Assembly (NCBI RefSeq): GCF_030817195.1
Contig: NZ_JAUSYZ010000001.1
Location: forward strand, 2,666,001 to 2,730,000
From: Arthrobacter globiformis
GTDB lineage: Bacteria > Actinomycetota > Actinomycetes > Actinomycetales > Micrococcaceae
Length of the DNA stretch: 64,000 nt
Reading direction: 5' to 3'
In this document: piece by piece, positions 44,462-53,018 of the stretch
How positions within the stretch are numbered: position 1 is the first letter of the stretch
How the letters are laid out: each line of letters opens with the position of its first letter
Notes under the pieces: model-generated
The model's input: only the letters and a program-made list of their open reading frames with translations
Databases searched by the model: none
What the model was told of the DNA's origin: nothing
Position numbers and translations under genes: made by a program

Positions 44462-45568
44462 TTAGAACAGCTTCTCCACAACCGCGTGGGTGAGTTCGTG
44501 GATGACCCCGGTTCGCGCCGGAATGTCCGCCGTGCTCCTGCCCAGGGTGTACAACACGAAGACGTAGGCCCGGCCGCCCTGGACCAGGATGCTGGCGTCG
44601 TGCAGGTACCCGTTCAGCAGCCCGTACTTGTGGAACACGGTGATGGCGGGTGGAACGGCGGCGGGGATGAGGGTCTCGTAGTTCGTGTGTTGCATGTAGG
44701 AGAGCAATTGGTTCGCGTGGCCCGTGCTGATCAGGCGCCCCGTGTACAGCAGATAGAGCAGTGTTGCCGTCTCCGCGGGGGACAGCTCGTTGAGGGTTCT
44801 ATAGTAGGAAATCCCGAGGGCTGCGGCGTAATCGTGGATCCGTTGGTTGCCGATGGCGCGAAGAATTAGTGCCCAGGATTGGTTGTTGCTCTGCTGGATC
44901 ATCTGGTGGATCTGGTAGGCGGCGGTATGGCCGCCCATCGGTGCCGTGAGGGACAGGAGGCCCCGTTCGGCGTAGTGGTAGTACGCGGCCGCCGCCAGGA
45001 TCTTCCCTGTGCTGGCCGCTACGAACTTTCCCTGGACGCCGTATGTGTGGATGACGCCGTCCGACATGTCAATGAGGGCGACGCCGAGCTGGTATTGGGG
45101 GTAGGTGCTGATGATGGCGTTGAGCTGTTTCCGGAGAGCACCGTAGGGCGGTGCGGCCTGAACGAGTGGTTCAGCTGGAACGGCAGCGGGAATGGCCTCC
45201 GGAGCCGCCGGCGTCTTCGCAGTGGCCTTGGTCCGGGCGGGCACCGCGGGCGTTGCTGACGACCTCGGCGATGGGACCGCGGCTAACGACGGTGGGTCAC
45301 CTGATGGCTTCGGTAAGGGGGCGGTGACTGTTGGGACAGACGGGCTGAAGGGCTTGGGCCACAGGCCGCGTGCCGGGAAGGACATGCCCTGGATGGCCCG
45401 GTCGGGTGACTCCGAACCGACTGCGGCGGTGAAGCTATTAGGAGATGATTGCTCATCGTCGGCCACGGCGAAGCTGCTGAGGGACAGTGGCAGGACCAGC
45501 GCCGCAATGGATGCGATGAGGCCGCGCACCAGGTACGTTGTCGGGTGGGTAGTCGATCGGGGAGACAT
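44462..45568 (-). CDS. Secreted serine hydrolase, class A beta-lactamase fold
   Basis: A 368-residue protein. A signal peptide with Arg-rich start and hydrophobic core (LIASIAALVLPLSLSSFAVA, cleavage near ADD) is followed by a Pro/Ala/Ser-rich linker of about 100 residues and then a beta-lactamase-like domain. The nucleophile motif is AASTGK, the second motif is QQSNNQSW (SxN) and the third-box position is HKYG where KTG is usual. The missing canonical KTG makes beta-lactam hydrolysis unsure; a cell-wall enzyme or esterase is possible. The start at 45568 is used; a longer frame reaches 45940. Confidence 0.78.
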   Translation of the reverse strand: MSPRSTTHPTTYLVRGLIASIAALVLPLSLSSFAVADDEQSSPNSFTAAVGSESPDRAIQGMSFPARGLWPKPFSPSVPTVTAPLPKPSGDPPSLAAVPSPRSSATPAVPARTKATAKTPAAPEAIPAAVPAEPLVQAAPPYGALRKQLNAIISTYPQYQLGVALIDMSDGVIHTYGVQGKFVAASTGKILAAAAYYHYAERGLLSLTAPMGGHTAAYQIHQMIQQSNNQSWALILRAIGNQRIHDYAAALGISYYRTLNELSPAETATLLYLLYTGRLISTGHANQLLSYMQHTNYETLIPAAVPPAITVFHKYGLLNGYLHDASILVQGGRAYVFVLYTLGRSTADIPARTGVIHELTHAVVEKLF

Positions 45569-46087
45569 GCGACGTATGCCTTCTACTCTGGCCGGGGTGC
45601 CCGCAGGGCCCTCCGGGAACGATTTCGGCGGTGGGGTTCGGCGCTGGAGTGGCGCCCGAACGGGGGCGCCTGTCGGGACCGTTCTGTTCTCGGCTGTAGC
45701 CCAGCCCAGCGAGCGAGAAGACGTTGGAACGGGATCCGCCCCGGACGGGGCGATGACAACGGTCTTTCGGTCCGCCGGTTGGGAAAATGGTGGTTTTGTG
45801 AGCAGGCGGAGTCCTAATTGATAGCCGATGCAGGCCCGGTCAAAGCCCAATCGGCTCGACATTGTAAATGCAAGTTTCATGGTGCTCCGGGCGGTTGGAA
45901 TTGTCGAGGCCTTTGGGTTGTCGTGACAAGTCCTGGTCATGAACGTTCCGCGGTGCTCGGTCCAGGCCGTGAGCCGAGCCCCGGCACGCGCCGTGGCGTG
46001 CGGTGACTCCGGAGGGAATGAAGGCGAGCACAGGATTCTCCATGCCCGAAGGGCTAAGCCACGTCTCTGGATGCTGCATTAGAGTGG

Positions 46088-46720
46088 TTAAAAAGAGGGT
46101 GTTGCACAATGTGCACACACCCTGGGCTTCGGATTCGGTTGTACTGGTGCCGGACTGGGGCGGATTGGGATGTTTTCGGGGGAGTGGCGGGTTCCGGGGC
46201 GTGGCGCCCGGTTCGAGTCCCACCTCGGGCACAGTGTTTTCCCTTTTCAGAGGCTTGTAGGCCTCTGACTGTGGACAATTTCTTCACTTGAGGGCCCCCT
46301 TGGCAGCCTTTTCTATTGATGGCCGGTGCTGCTTTGGCCGGGCGCCTCCTTGCCTTCCTGGAGCGACGGGTTGTTGTTCGTTACCTGTTCATGGACGTTC
46401 ATGGCGGCCAACATGACCTGAGGAAAATTTGGTGTGGGTTTCTTTGTGACATCGCTGGTTGTTCACAGGTTCCTCCTGCTCGGCCTATAGGTGGCTGATC
46501 TGCTTATCCATGGCGGTTCTGTTGGAGGACGACGTGACTTGCATAACCGGTGGGGAACTTGTGCAGCCGGATGCCCACAGGCTGTCCGATGGTGCCCGAC
46601 GGCGAGGCGTTGCCCCCTGCGTTGTGGCCCATGACGCTCACCGCCCTTTCTTCCATGGATCGAAGGCTTCCGTCGATAGCTGTTCATGGTTGCCGTCGGA
46701 GCCATTGCATGACGCTGCGG
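46088..46720 (+). repeat. Dispersed repeat, copy 3 (candidate structured RNA)
   Basis: It has the same block order as copies 1 and 2. The hairpin GGGTGTTGCAC/GTGC(A)...ACACCC (46097-46122) has paired base changes relative to the other copies. The GGCTTCGGATTCGGTTGTAC block, the tRNA-3'-like GTTCGAGTCCCACCTCGGGC (46211-46230) and TGTTTTCCCTTTTCAGAGG follow. A weaker terminator-like GGGCCCCC...CCTTTTC lies at about 46295. Then come ACATGACCTGAG and GTGACTTGC blocks, with GTTCATGG at 46387, 46397 and 46682. No protein gene explains the conservation. Confidence 0.72.
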
Positions 46721-46759
46721 GGTTTTGCACCAGGGTGTCCCTGTCATGCTGAGATCCAA

Positions 46760-47209
46760 GAGTTTTCGAGAGCCGCCGTCGCAAGAGAAGGAATCGAACC
46801 CTACCCCGACAGCTTCCTGCCCGACGTCAGGTTGAGGTGTACGACAACCTGACGTGAGGCCCACGCTGCACGCCATCTCAGGAAATGTCTGGAGCCGGGC
46901 AGCAGTCTCTGGCTGTGCGGCAGCGCTAAGTTGCTTGCGCCCTAGGTGTGCCGCTCCAACTGTCAGACGGGACACTGTCCACTGTGACTTCGCCTGATCA
47001 CGCTCAAGGCCTGGAGGAGCGGCTCTGCACCCGCTGGCGACGGCAGCGAACCCGAGCTGCCCCTCACCGCCGGCGTCCTCACCTACGGTGGGATGCTGCA
47101 TCAATGTGTCGCCCACGGTGGCCCACCTCGTAGAAACTGTTCCGGTGCTGTCGCTCCTAGCGCGCTGGGGATGTTCGAAATCTCCGGTCTACCTTGGAGT
47201 TCAGGACCT
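46760..47209. other. Intergenic region without a gene
   Basis: The minus strand around 46780-46815 contains GGGTTCGATTCC, a T-arm-like sequence, but no matching acceptor or anticodon arms could be found. Otherwise no supported feature. Confidence 0.35.
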
Positions 47210-47584
47210 TTAGAAGCTAAACGGGCCAAACCGGGCTACGGCTACGCCGGCGGCGAGGATGCCCAGGACGATGTTGATGATGACGTTGGGTTTCTCGTTC
47301 CGTCGGGCATGGGTGATGGCCGCCCCTGCCATGAGGAGGGCGAGCCCTGTGGCGGCGGCGGGCACGAGGAACGTCGCGATGTTCAGCAGGGCGGGCAGTA
47401 TCAGGCCCACTGCTCCGAGAATCTCCACTGTTCCGATGCGCTTCACTGTGTCGTCGGAGAAGTCCTCCACCCAGCCCTGGCCCGCTGCTGCGAGCTTCGC
47501 CTTGGGTTGGGCAAGCTTCATGCTTCCGGCTGCGAGGAAGAGGAGTGCGAGTATCGCGGTGATGATCCAGAGGGTGATGTTCAT
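47210..47584 (-). CDS. DoxX family membrane protein
   Basis: A 124-residue, four-helix protein with the DoxX pattern (LFLAAGSMKLAQPKAKL in the first part, RIGTVEILGAVGLILPALL, and an ARRNEKPNVIINIVLGILA end). DoxX proteins sit with redox stress and quinone- or sulfur-linked enzymes. It is 28 bases downstream of the LLM oxidoreductase in the same operon under MarR control, suggesting a joint redox stress response. Confidence 0.87.
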   Translation of the reverse strand: MNITLWIITAILALLFLAAGSMKLAQPKAKLAAAGQGWVEDFSDDTVKRIGTVEILGAVGLILPALLNIATFLVPAAATGLALLMAGAAITHARRNEKPNVIINIVLGILAAGVAVARFGPFSF

Positions 47585-47611
47585 GATGATGTTCTTTCTT
47601 TGATGTGGAAG

Positions 47612-48664
47612 TCAGACGGCCGTGCTTGAGCGCCCGCCGTCTGCGAGGATTTCGCGGACGAGAGGCACGACCTCGCTGCCGTAGAGTTCCACGGCCTTAA
47701 GGCGGGCGCTGATCGGCTGGGCTCCTGAGGTGAAGATGAGATCGAAGCGGCCGACGTCGAGGGAGGCGACGGCACGCGCGATTCTCTTGGCGACGGTCTC
47801 GGGTGAGCCGACGTACATCGAGCCATGCTGTGTCTCTGCCTCGAATTGCTCACGCGAAACAGGCGGCCATCCGCGCAGGGCGCCGATGCGGTCCCGCACT
47901 ACCTTGTAGTGGGGCCAGAATATTTCCTTGGCTTCGTCGTCGGTATCGGCAATGAACCCGGGTGAGTGCATACCCACCGGCCACGCGGTGGTCCCGAATT
48001 CCCCGGCTGCCCGCTGATAGAGGTCGATGAGAGGCATGAACCGTGCGGGCTGTCCGCCGATGATGGCAAGCATGAGCGGGAATCCGTACCTCGCCGTGCG
48101 GACTACCGACTGCGGCGTGCCTCCGACGCCGACCCAGGTTTTCAGGCCGCCCTCGGTTTTGGGGTACACATCGGCGTCCACCAGGGGAGTACGCGTTGTG
48201 CCGCTCCACGTCACGGGTTTTTCGTGAAGAAGCCGGGCGAAGAGTTCAATCTTCTCTTCGAACAGGACGTCGTAATCCTTGAGATCGTAGCCGAAGAGCG
48301 GGAACGACTCCGTAAAGGAACCGCGGCCCAGGATGACCTCGGCGCGGCCCCTGGAGAGCGCATCCACGGTAGCGAACCGCTGAAAAACCCGCACGGGGTC
48401 GTCAGAGCTGAGCACCGTCACGCCGGAACCAAGACGGATCCGCTCAGTGCGGGTCGCCATCCCTGCCAAGACGGTTTCCGGCGCTGAGACCGAATACTCA
48501 GAGCGGTGATGCTCACCGACGGTAAAGACGTCGACGCCGAGCTGGTCAGCCAGCACTGCCTCGTCCAGCAACTGCCGGATTGCCCGTGCATGGCTCACTG
48601 GCGCCCCGGCGTCATCCATAGGCACGTCGCCGAACGTGTCCAGGCCAAAGATCAGTTCGCTCAC
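47612..48664 (-). CDS. LLM-class flavin-dependent oxidoreductase
   Basis: A 350-residue luciferase-fold monooxygenase. Typical segments are SELIFGLDTFGDVPMDD at the start, QLGVDVFTVGEHHR, RIRLGSGVTVLSSDDPVRVFQRFATVDALSRGRAEVILGRGSF, and GVGGTPQSVVRTARYG. The GTG at 48664 is the start, with AGGAG 4 bases upstream. MarR-type palindromes begin 12 bases upstream. Cotranscribed with DoxX. Confidence 0.88.
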   Translation of the reverse strand: MSELIFGLDTFGDVPMDDAGAPVSHARAIRQLLDEAVLADQLGVDVFTVGEHHRSEYSVSAPETVLAGMATRTERIRLGSGVTVLSSDDPVRVFQRFATVDALSRGRAEVILGRGSFTESFPLFGYDLKDYDVLFEEKIELFARLLHEKPVTWSGTTRTPLVDADVYPKTEGGLKTWVGVGGTPQSVVRTARYGFPLMLAIIGGQPARFMPLIDLYQRAAGEFGTTAWPVGMHSPGFIADTDDEAKEIFWPHYKVVRDRIGALRGWPPVSREQFEAETQHGSMYVGSPETVAKRIARAVASLDVGRFDLIFTSGAQPISARLKAVELYGSEVVPLVREILADGGRSSTAV

Positions 48665-48676
48665 GACTCTCCTTTA

Positions 48677-48737
48677 ATTGACATGTCAATCACTTAATTG
48701 ACGTGTCAATCATCTGCCCGTAGGGTTGACCTGTCAA
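48677..48737. promoter_or_regulatory. Three MarR-type palindromes in the divergent promoter
   Basis: ATTGAC-AT-GTCAAT (48677-48690) and ATTGAC-GT-GTCAAT (48697-48710) are perfect and 20 bases apart centre to centre. TTGAC-CT-GTCAA (48726-48737) is a third, shorter copy 28 bases further. The layout fits cooperative dimer binding on one DNA face by the MarR regulator at 48755 and would cover both promoters. Confidence 0.72.
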
Positions 48738-48754
48738 GCGAGGGCAAGGTGGTC

Positions 48755-49249
48755 ATGGAGCAGAGCAAGAAGGGCGCCCGGCAGAGTCCGAATCCGGACG
48801 AACTGGCCGTGTGGCGCGAGTACGTCGAGACTGCGGAGACGCTCCGACAGGCCCTGGCCGGAGGCCTGCAGGCAACGTCCAACGTGTCGCCGGGTGACTA
48901 CGCCGTACTCCTGGCCCTCAGCGAGGCCGACGGACACCGGCTGCGGTCATCAGTGCTCGCGGACAGTATCGGCTGGGAGCGAAGCCGACTATCCCACCAC
49001 CTTGGGCGCATGGAAAAGCGGGGACTGGTCCGGCGCCACCGATCCGGCTCCGACAGCAGGGGCGCGGAAATCGAGTTGACCGACGACGGCGCCAAGACCT
49101 TCCGCAGAGCCTCGGCATCTCATTTGCGGCTGGTCCGCCGGCTCTTCGTCGATGCGCTTGCACCGGAGGACCTGCAAGCTGCGGGCAGGGTTGCCGCGCG
49201 CTTGCGCGACCACTTGGCCGATATCGCCCTCGAATTGGAAACTGACTAG
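48755..49249 (+). CDS. MarR-family transcriptional regulator
   Basis: A 164-residue MarR regulator with a winged helix (SVLADSIGWERSRLSHHLGRMEKRGLVRR, basic wing RHRSGSDSRGAEIELTDDG). The start at 48755 gives the usual length; the frame is open to 48698 but that part covers the operators. It is divergent from the LLM-DoxX operon and is its probable repressor, responding to a phenolic or redox-active ligand. Confidence 0.88.
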   Translation: MEQSKKGARQSPNPDELAVWREYVETAETLRQALAGGLQATSNVSPGDYAVLLALSEADGHRLRSSVLADSIGWERSRLSHHLGRMEKRGLVRRHRSGSDSRGAEIELTDDGAKTFRRASASHLRLVRRLFVDALAPEDLQAAGRVAARLRDHLADIALELETD

Positions 49250-49748
49250 CATCCTGCCCTGCCAGAACAGTCAGCTAAGTGACATCCACCAGTGAAACCC
49301 TGCTCGCTTCCGCTTGGGCTCGCGCTACCTGAACGCCGATAACTGGCCTTCCGTCAATCTGAAGGGGTGCGGGGACGCAGAGGCCACGTCAATTGTCGGC
49401 CCTCTGAATGGTGGTGGGGGAGCGGTGGCAAAATGGGCTGTGCCAGCCATCGGATTAGGCAGGAGCAGGTGATCCGGTGGCTGCTCTTGGTCCGGCGCCA
49501 GACCAACGCGCAACGGGGCCTTGCCTGTTGGCGCGGTCTCCTCGAAGTCCGTGCGTGGACCGTGGACCCGAGGCGGGAGAGCGGCGCAAAGCCCCGCACG
49601 CTTGCCCCCGACGCTCCCACGGAGCAAACTGGCGTTGCGCCGGTGAATGTCCCGCTGGAAGGACACGCGGCAGGCCCCCTCGGGCTCTATCCGGAGGGCG
49701 CTTGACGGCCTATCGTGGTCCTGACACAACACAAGGGAAGGAACGAAG
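49250..49748. other. 0.5-kb region without a convincing gene
   Basis: Open frames on both strands lack ribosome sites and families. The promoter of the gene at 49749 probably lies near its end. Confidence 0.35.
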
Positions 49749-50054
49749 ATGTTTACCCTGCAGATTGGCTATCCGGTCCGGGACTACGAGGCATGGAAGA
49801 AAGTCTTCGACACCGACCCTGCAGGCCGCGCCGCCTCAGGCGCCCGGTTTGTCCGCGTGTTCCGGGATGCAGACGACCAGAACAGCGTGGCCGTGCTCCT
49901 CGACTTCGACTCTAAGGATGCTGCGACCGGCTTTCTGGAAAAACTGCGCAGCCAGGTGTGGGATAAGCCTGATGTGATCGGGCAGCTGATGACGGCATCG
50001 CCGACAGCCAGAATTTTGGAAGAGGTGGCCCGGGAAGGCCAGGCCGCGGGCTGA
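49749..50054 (+). CDS. Small protein, 101 residues, ABM-like ferredoxin fold
   Basis: It opens MFTLQIGYPVRDYEAWKKVF and runs through RVFRDADDQNSVAVLLDFDSKDAATGFLEKL, like small monooxygenase-type or stress-related dimeric alpha/beta barrel proteins. AAGGAA stands 8 bases before the start. It is monocistronic; the function is unknown. Confidence 0.65.
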   Translation: MFTLQIGYPVRDYEAWKKVFDTDPAGRAASGARFVRVFRDADDQNSVAVLLDFDSKDAATGFLEKLRSQVWDKPDVIGQLMTASPTARILEEVAREGQAAG

Positions 50055-50268
50055 CCCAGCTTCAAAAAGGCGGCGGCCGAAAGTCCCCTGCGCCGCTCAT
50101 CAAATGCAATGTCAACCGAACTTGCTGGTGGTATTCCGAACCTGCGAATGCCACTGCTTCAATTGCTCGACTTAGTCCCCGAGGGCAGAAGTTCGATAGG
50201 CAGTGCCCATTAGCGTGGTGTAACGGCCCGGCCCCGGGCGTGTTGTTCCCGAACGTGAGGCGGCCCGG
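50055..50268. other. Short intergenic region
   Basis: No supported feature between the ABM-like gene and the convergent toxin gene. Confidence 0.35.
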
Positions 50269-50562
50269 TTATCGAGGCTTATAGACGTCCGAGCGGTGTT
50301 CGATGCGGTGGACGTACAGAATATGGGCTTCAACATCGAGGGTAAACAGCACCCTGTAGTCACCGCGACGGGCGGTGCGCAGCCCGAGAAGTTCATTCGT
50401 TAGGGGCTTGCTCAACCGGTACGGGTTCTCCGACAGGACTCCGGTGACGAACTCGACGATTGCGGCGGCCGCTTTCTCTGGCAACCGCCGGAAACCCTTC
50501 AGCGCCGGGCTCGTGACTTCAACCTTCCACCGTGCCTGCCCGGCAGATTGTTCATCACTCAC
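50269..50562 (-). CDS. RelE/ParE-type toxin
   Basis: A 97-residue toxin. The fold is shown by WKVEVTSPALKGFRRLPEKAAAAIVEFVTG, LGLRTARRGDYRVLFTLDVEAHILYVHRIEHRSDVY. The basic residues R62, R65 and R70 and the late HRIEHR segment are those used by RelE-like ribosome-dependent mRNA interferases. It starts with GTG 4 bases inside the antitoxin stop (GTGA overlap), so translation is coupled. Confidence 0.85.
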   Translation of the reverse strand: MSDEQSAGQARWKVEVTSPALKGFRRLPEKAAAAIVEFVTGVLSENPYRLSKPLTNELLGLRTARRGDYRVLFTLDVEAHILYVHRIEHRSDVYKPR

Positions 50563-50834
50563 CGGGGCGGCAGCCCGAATTCCCGGCGGAGATCATCGCC
50601 GCTGGTCGTGTTTCCCTCGGCTATGTCGCGCCTGGCCTGAGCCAGGTCTTCACGAATGCCCGGCTGCGAGAGCCAATGGATGGTTTCCTGCAAGGACTCC
50701 AGGTCCTCCGCGGACATCAGCACGGCCGACGGATGCCCATGCCGGGTGATCTGGATGATCTCGTGCGTCTTGTCCGCTTCCTCCACAAGCGCGGAAAGCT
50801 TGTCCTTGGCTTCGCTGAGCGGTACCGTCTTCAT
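50559..50834 (-). CDS. Phd/YefM-type antitoxin
   Basis: A 91-residue antitoxin. The N-terminal DNA-binding Phd/YefM domain (KTVPLSEAKDKLSALVEEADKTHEIIQITRHGHPSAVLMSAEDLESLQETI) is followed by a toxin-wrapping tail. It is immediately upstream of the toxin gene and should neutralise it and autorepress the operon. Confidence 0.87.
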   Translation of the reverse strand: MKTVPLSEAKDKLSALVEEADKTHEIIQITRHGHPSAVLMSAEDLESLQETIHWLSQPGIREDLAQARRDIAEGNTTSGDDLRREFGLPPR

Positions 50835-50998
50835 GGGCCAATTCTAGCCTAACTTCTGGCCGCTAGTAAGTTGCTGCCGCTTGGCTGACACCCTTGATTT
50901 CTCGCCGAGCGTTCTGTTCCCAGGCGTGCGCGGCCGAGGAAATGGCGGAGGGAAGCTCAGGCAAGCTTGGCTTGGCGGAGGTAGCGTCAGCTCGGCGG

Positions 50999-51574
50999 TC
51001 ACAAGGTCCGGGGCTGGTCTCCGGCCTCGGGAAGGGTGCAGATGTGCCCGTCGGCGTCTATGGGGTAGCCGCAGAGCGAGCAGATCGGACGCCCGGCGCC
51101 CACGACCTCACGGGTGCGCTTGGCGAATGCGCGGGCAGTGCCGACCGGCATCCGCACCAGCAGCATTTCGTTCTCGTTAGGGCCGTTCTCATCAAGGGAT
51201 TCGTCGTTGTCATCAGCATCGACATCGGTGATGGGGTAGGCCTCTATTACGACCTGCGCCGTCGTTGGGTCCCAACCTAAGCTCATGGCGCCGGTCCGAA
51301 ACTGCTCCTGAACGGCCTCGAGCTGGTCATTATCGACAAGTTCAATGGGAGTACTCGTGGGAACGCTGAAGGGGTTGTTCTCGATGGTGACGAGCTGGTC
51401 GAGAATTTCGTCGATCTTCTCGGCGAGCAGAGCCGACTGCTGCTTCTCCAAGGCAATGCTCACGATCTGCGTCCCTGCGCGCACCTGCAGGTAAAACGTG
51501 CGCGCCCCGGGAAGGCCAATGGTGCCAACGACGACCCGATCGGGCCAGGCAAACTCGTGAACACGTGTAGGCAT
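50999..51574 (-). CDS. DUF3090 family protein
   Basis: A 191-residue protein of an actinobacterial family. Segments are EFAWPDRVVVGTIGLPGARTFYLQVRAGTQIVSIALEKQQSALLAEKIDEILDQL and VRMPVGTARAFAKRTREVVGAGRPICSLCGYPIDADGHIC (CxxC...C). In most actinobacteria it follows a histidine phosphatase of the MSMEG_4193 type; here that neighbour is broken (51598..52032). Function unknown, possibly a partner of a kinase or phosphatase. Confidence 0.9.
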   Translation of the reverse strand: MPTRVHEFAWPDRVVVGTIGLPGARTFYLQVRAGTQIVSIALEKQQSALLAEKIDEILDQLVTIENNPFSVPTSTPIELVDNDQLEAVQEQFRTGAMSLGWDPTTAQVVIEAYPITDVDADDNDESLDENGPNENEMLLVRMPVGTARAFAKRTREVVGAGRPICSLCGYPIDADGHICTLPEAGDQPRTL

Positions 51575-51597
51575 GTCAGTATTTTAGGCACGTGAGG

Positions 51598-52032
51598 TTC
51601 ATGGTGCCTTTTGCCCTGCACCGCCGCCCACGGGTGCATCGCCAGAGTGGACGCCGTTCGACAGCCACGACAGGTCGCCCGATTCGGTGCTGGTCGCATA
51701 GACGCTCGTCGACTTACGCCGCAGGCACGATCGATACGGAGCAGGGGCCAACGGTTAAAGCGCTGGAACAGGTCAAGGTGCATGCCGAACGAGTCGGCGA
51801 GGATTGACTTGATGATCTCACCGTGACTCACCGCCACTCACACGGCCCCTAGCCCGTACTCGGCTTCGAAGGCTGTATAGGGGCATCGAATCGCTGCCAC
51901 CGACCGAGCCTGCATCGCTGCCATCGATTCACCGCCGGAAAGATGACGGCGGACAGGTCGAGGACCGGCTCGGGCAGACGGATCGAATCCTGATATGCCT
52001 TCAGCCACCGGGTCTCCTGCAACTGCTGTCAT
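51598..52032 (-). pseudogene. Histidine phosphatase (MSMEG_4193-like), C-terminal half with stop and frameshifts
   Basis: The minus strand reads SGGESMAAMQARSVAAIR then FEAEYGLGAV, a TGA (51838) where Trp is expected, then VAVSHGEIIKSILADSFGMH and LDLFQR. The frame then shifts (LTVGPCSVSIV, then SVYATSTESGDLSWLSNGVH) and reaches a stop near 51598. The catalytic RHG N-terminus is absent. It stands just before DUF3090, where an intact copy is usual in relatives. Confidence 0.75.
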
Positions 52033-52398
52033 GCCTCCACGGTCGCACGGAAAGCATGACGTATTAACGCCAAATCAAAGGCTAAATCACAAGCCGAAAC
52101 GCCGATAATGAAGATTCCGTCAAGCTGGAGGCCCATGCAAAGGCTTCGGAGCCGACCACTTCGGTCGGTCTATGAAAAAGATACGGTCAAGAACTTGGCC
52201 TTTGAGCTGTTCCCCGTTCTGGTCCGACCTGCTTACGCGCACGTACCCGATCCGCTGACACCAGCTGCCTCGGGTCAAGACCAGGACTTCAGTTGTCAGC
52301 CAGCTGGCGCTATGTAAGCACGGCTGCAATCCATGCAGAGCTATGAAAGCTGAGGGTGCCCTTGTCGCCGTTGTCGGAGGAGGGACGGGACTCGCATC
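52033..52398. other. Intergenic region without a gene
   Basis: No supported frame. Confidence 0.35.
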
Positions 52399-52790
52399 TC
52401 AGCGTGAAATGTCATCGCCCTTCTTGATTGCCCTGAGCTTCATCAACTCGTCCTGACCTAGGGGAGTCAGGGACCAGTACTTGTTGCGGTCAGTAGTCGA
52501 ACGCTTTTTAACCCCGTGGGTTAGGAGACCGAGGGCGAACAGTTGCACAAGCACATCGTCGAAGCATTCTTTTATGACCCTTGCGCTGTGTGTTCGACCA
52601 TGGTCTTTAGGAAGTCCTGTTTTTTCGCCGTGGACAATGACACCTAAAGCGAAGCGATCCAAAACGGCATCGAGATCCTCCTCGCTGGCTTCGTTTATAA
52701 GAGAAGCTCCGACATCGTATTAAATCTCGTTCCAAGTAACGGAAAAGCCAACTGGTTCCCTGTGGAGAATGCCAGTGGCAGCTACGATCC
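52399..52790 (-). pseudogene. C-terminal fragment of a winged-helix protein (DUF4062-like) with in-frame TAA
   Basis: The minus strand reads REPVGFSVTWNEI, then TAA (52720), then YDVGASLINEASEEDLDAVL and ECFDDVLVQLFALGLLTHGV. Near the end it has KYWSLTPLGQDELMKLRAIK. The arrangement resembles the C-terminal domain of DUF4062-type proteins (TWNEIF..., QLRALGLI..., YWTLTPYG). The N-terminal part is lost. Confidence 0.5.
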
Positions 52791-53018
52791 CCCTCTCGGT
52801 GTTAGCTTCTCCTGGGATGTGGTAGTCAGCATCATTGAGGCCAATCGCACATGCCCTGGAGCCGGTGGCGCGTTATATCCCGGGAAAGCACGACGTGGTC
52901 AGGGGAGCCCGCGGATCCATAGGGGGCAAGCCAAAGGCCGCGCGTCGCATTCTCGCACTTGTATTCTTGCCGTGAAAACTATCCCTAATGCTGTCCGGCC
53001 TGGAGCAGCTGGAAGCGG

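Noticed and set aside
46148..46231. An 84-base tRNA-like segment in repeat copy 3 (TGCCGGA...TCGGGCA pairing)
   Set aside because: Only six of seven acceptor pairs form, the T-stem pairs poorly and no anticodon arm can be found. It is at best a degenerate tRNA relic.
46780..46815. GGGTTCGATTCC T-arm-like sequence on the minus strand
   Set aside because: No acceptor, D-arm or anticodon arm could be fitted around it.
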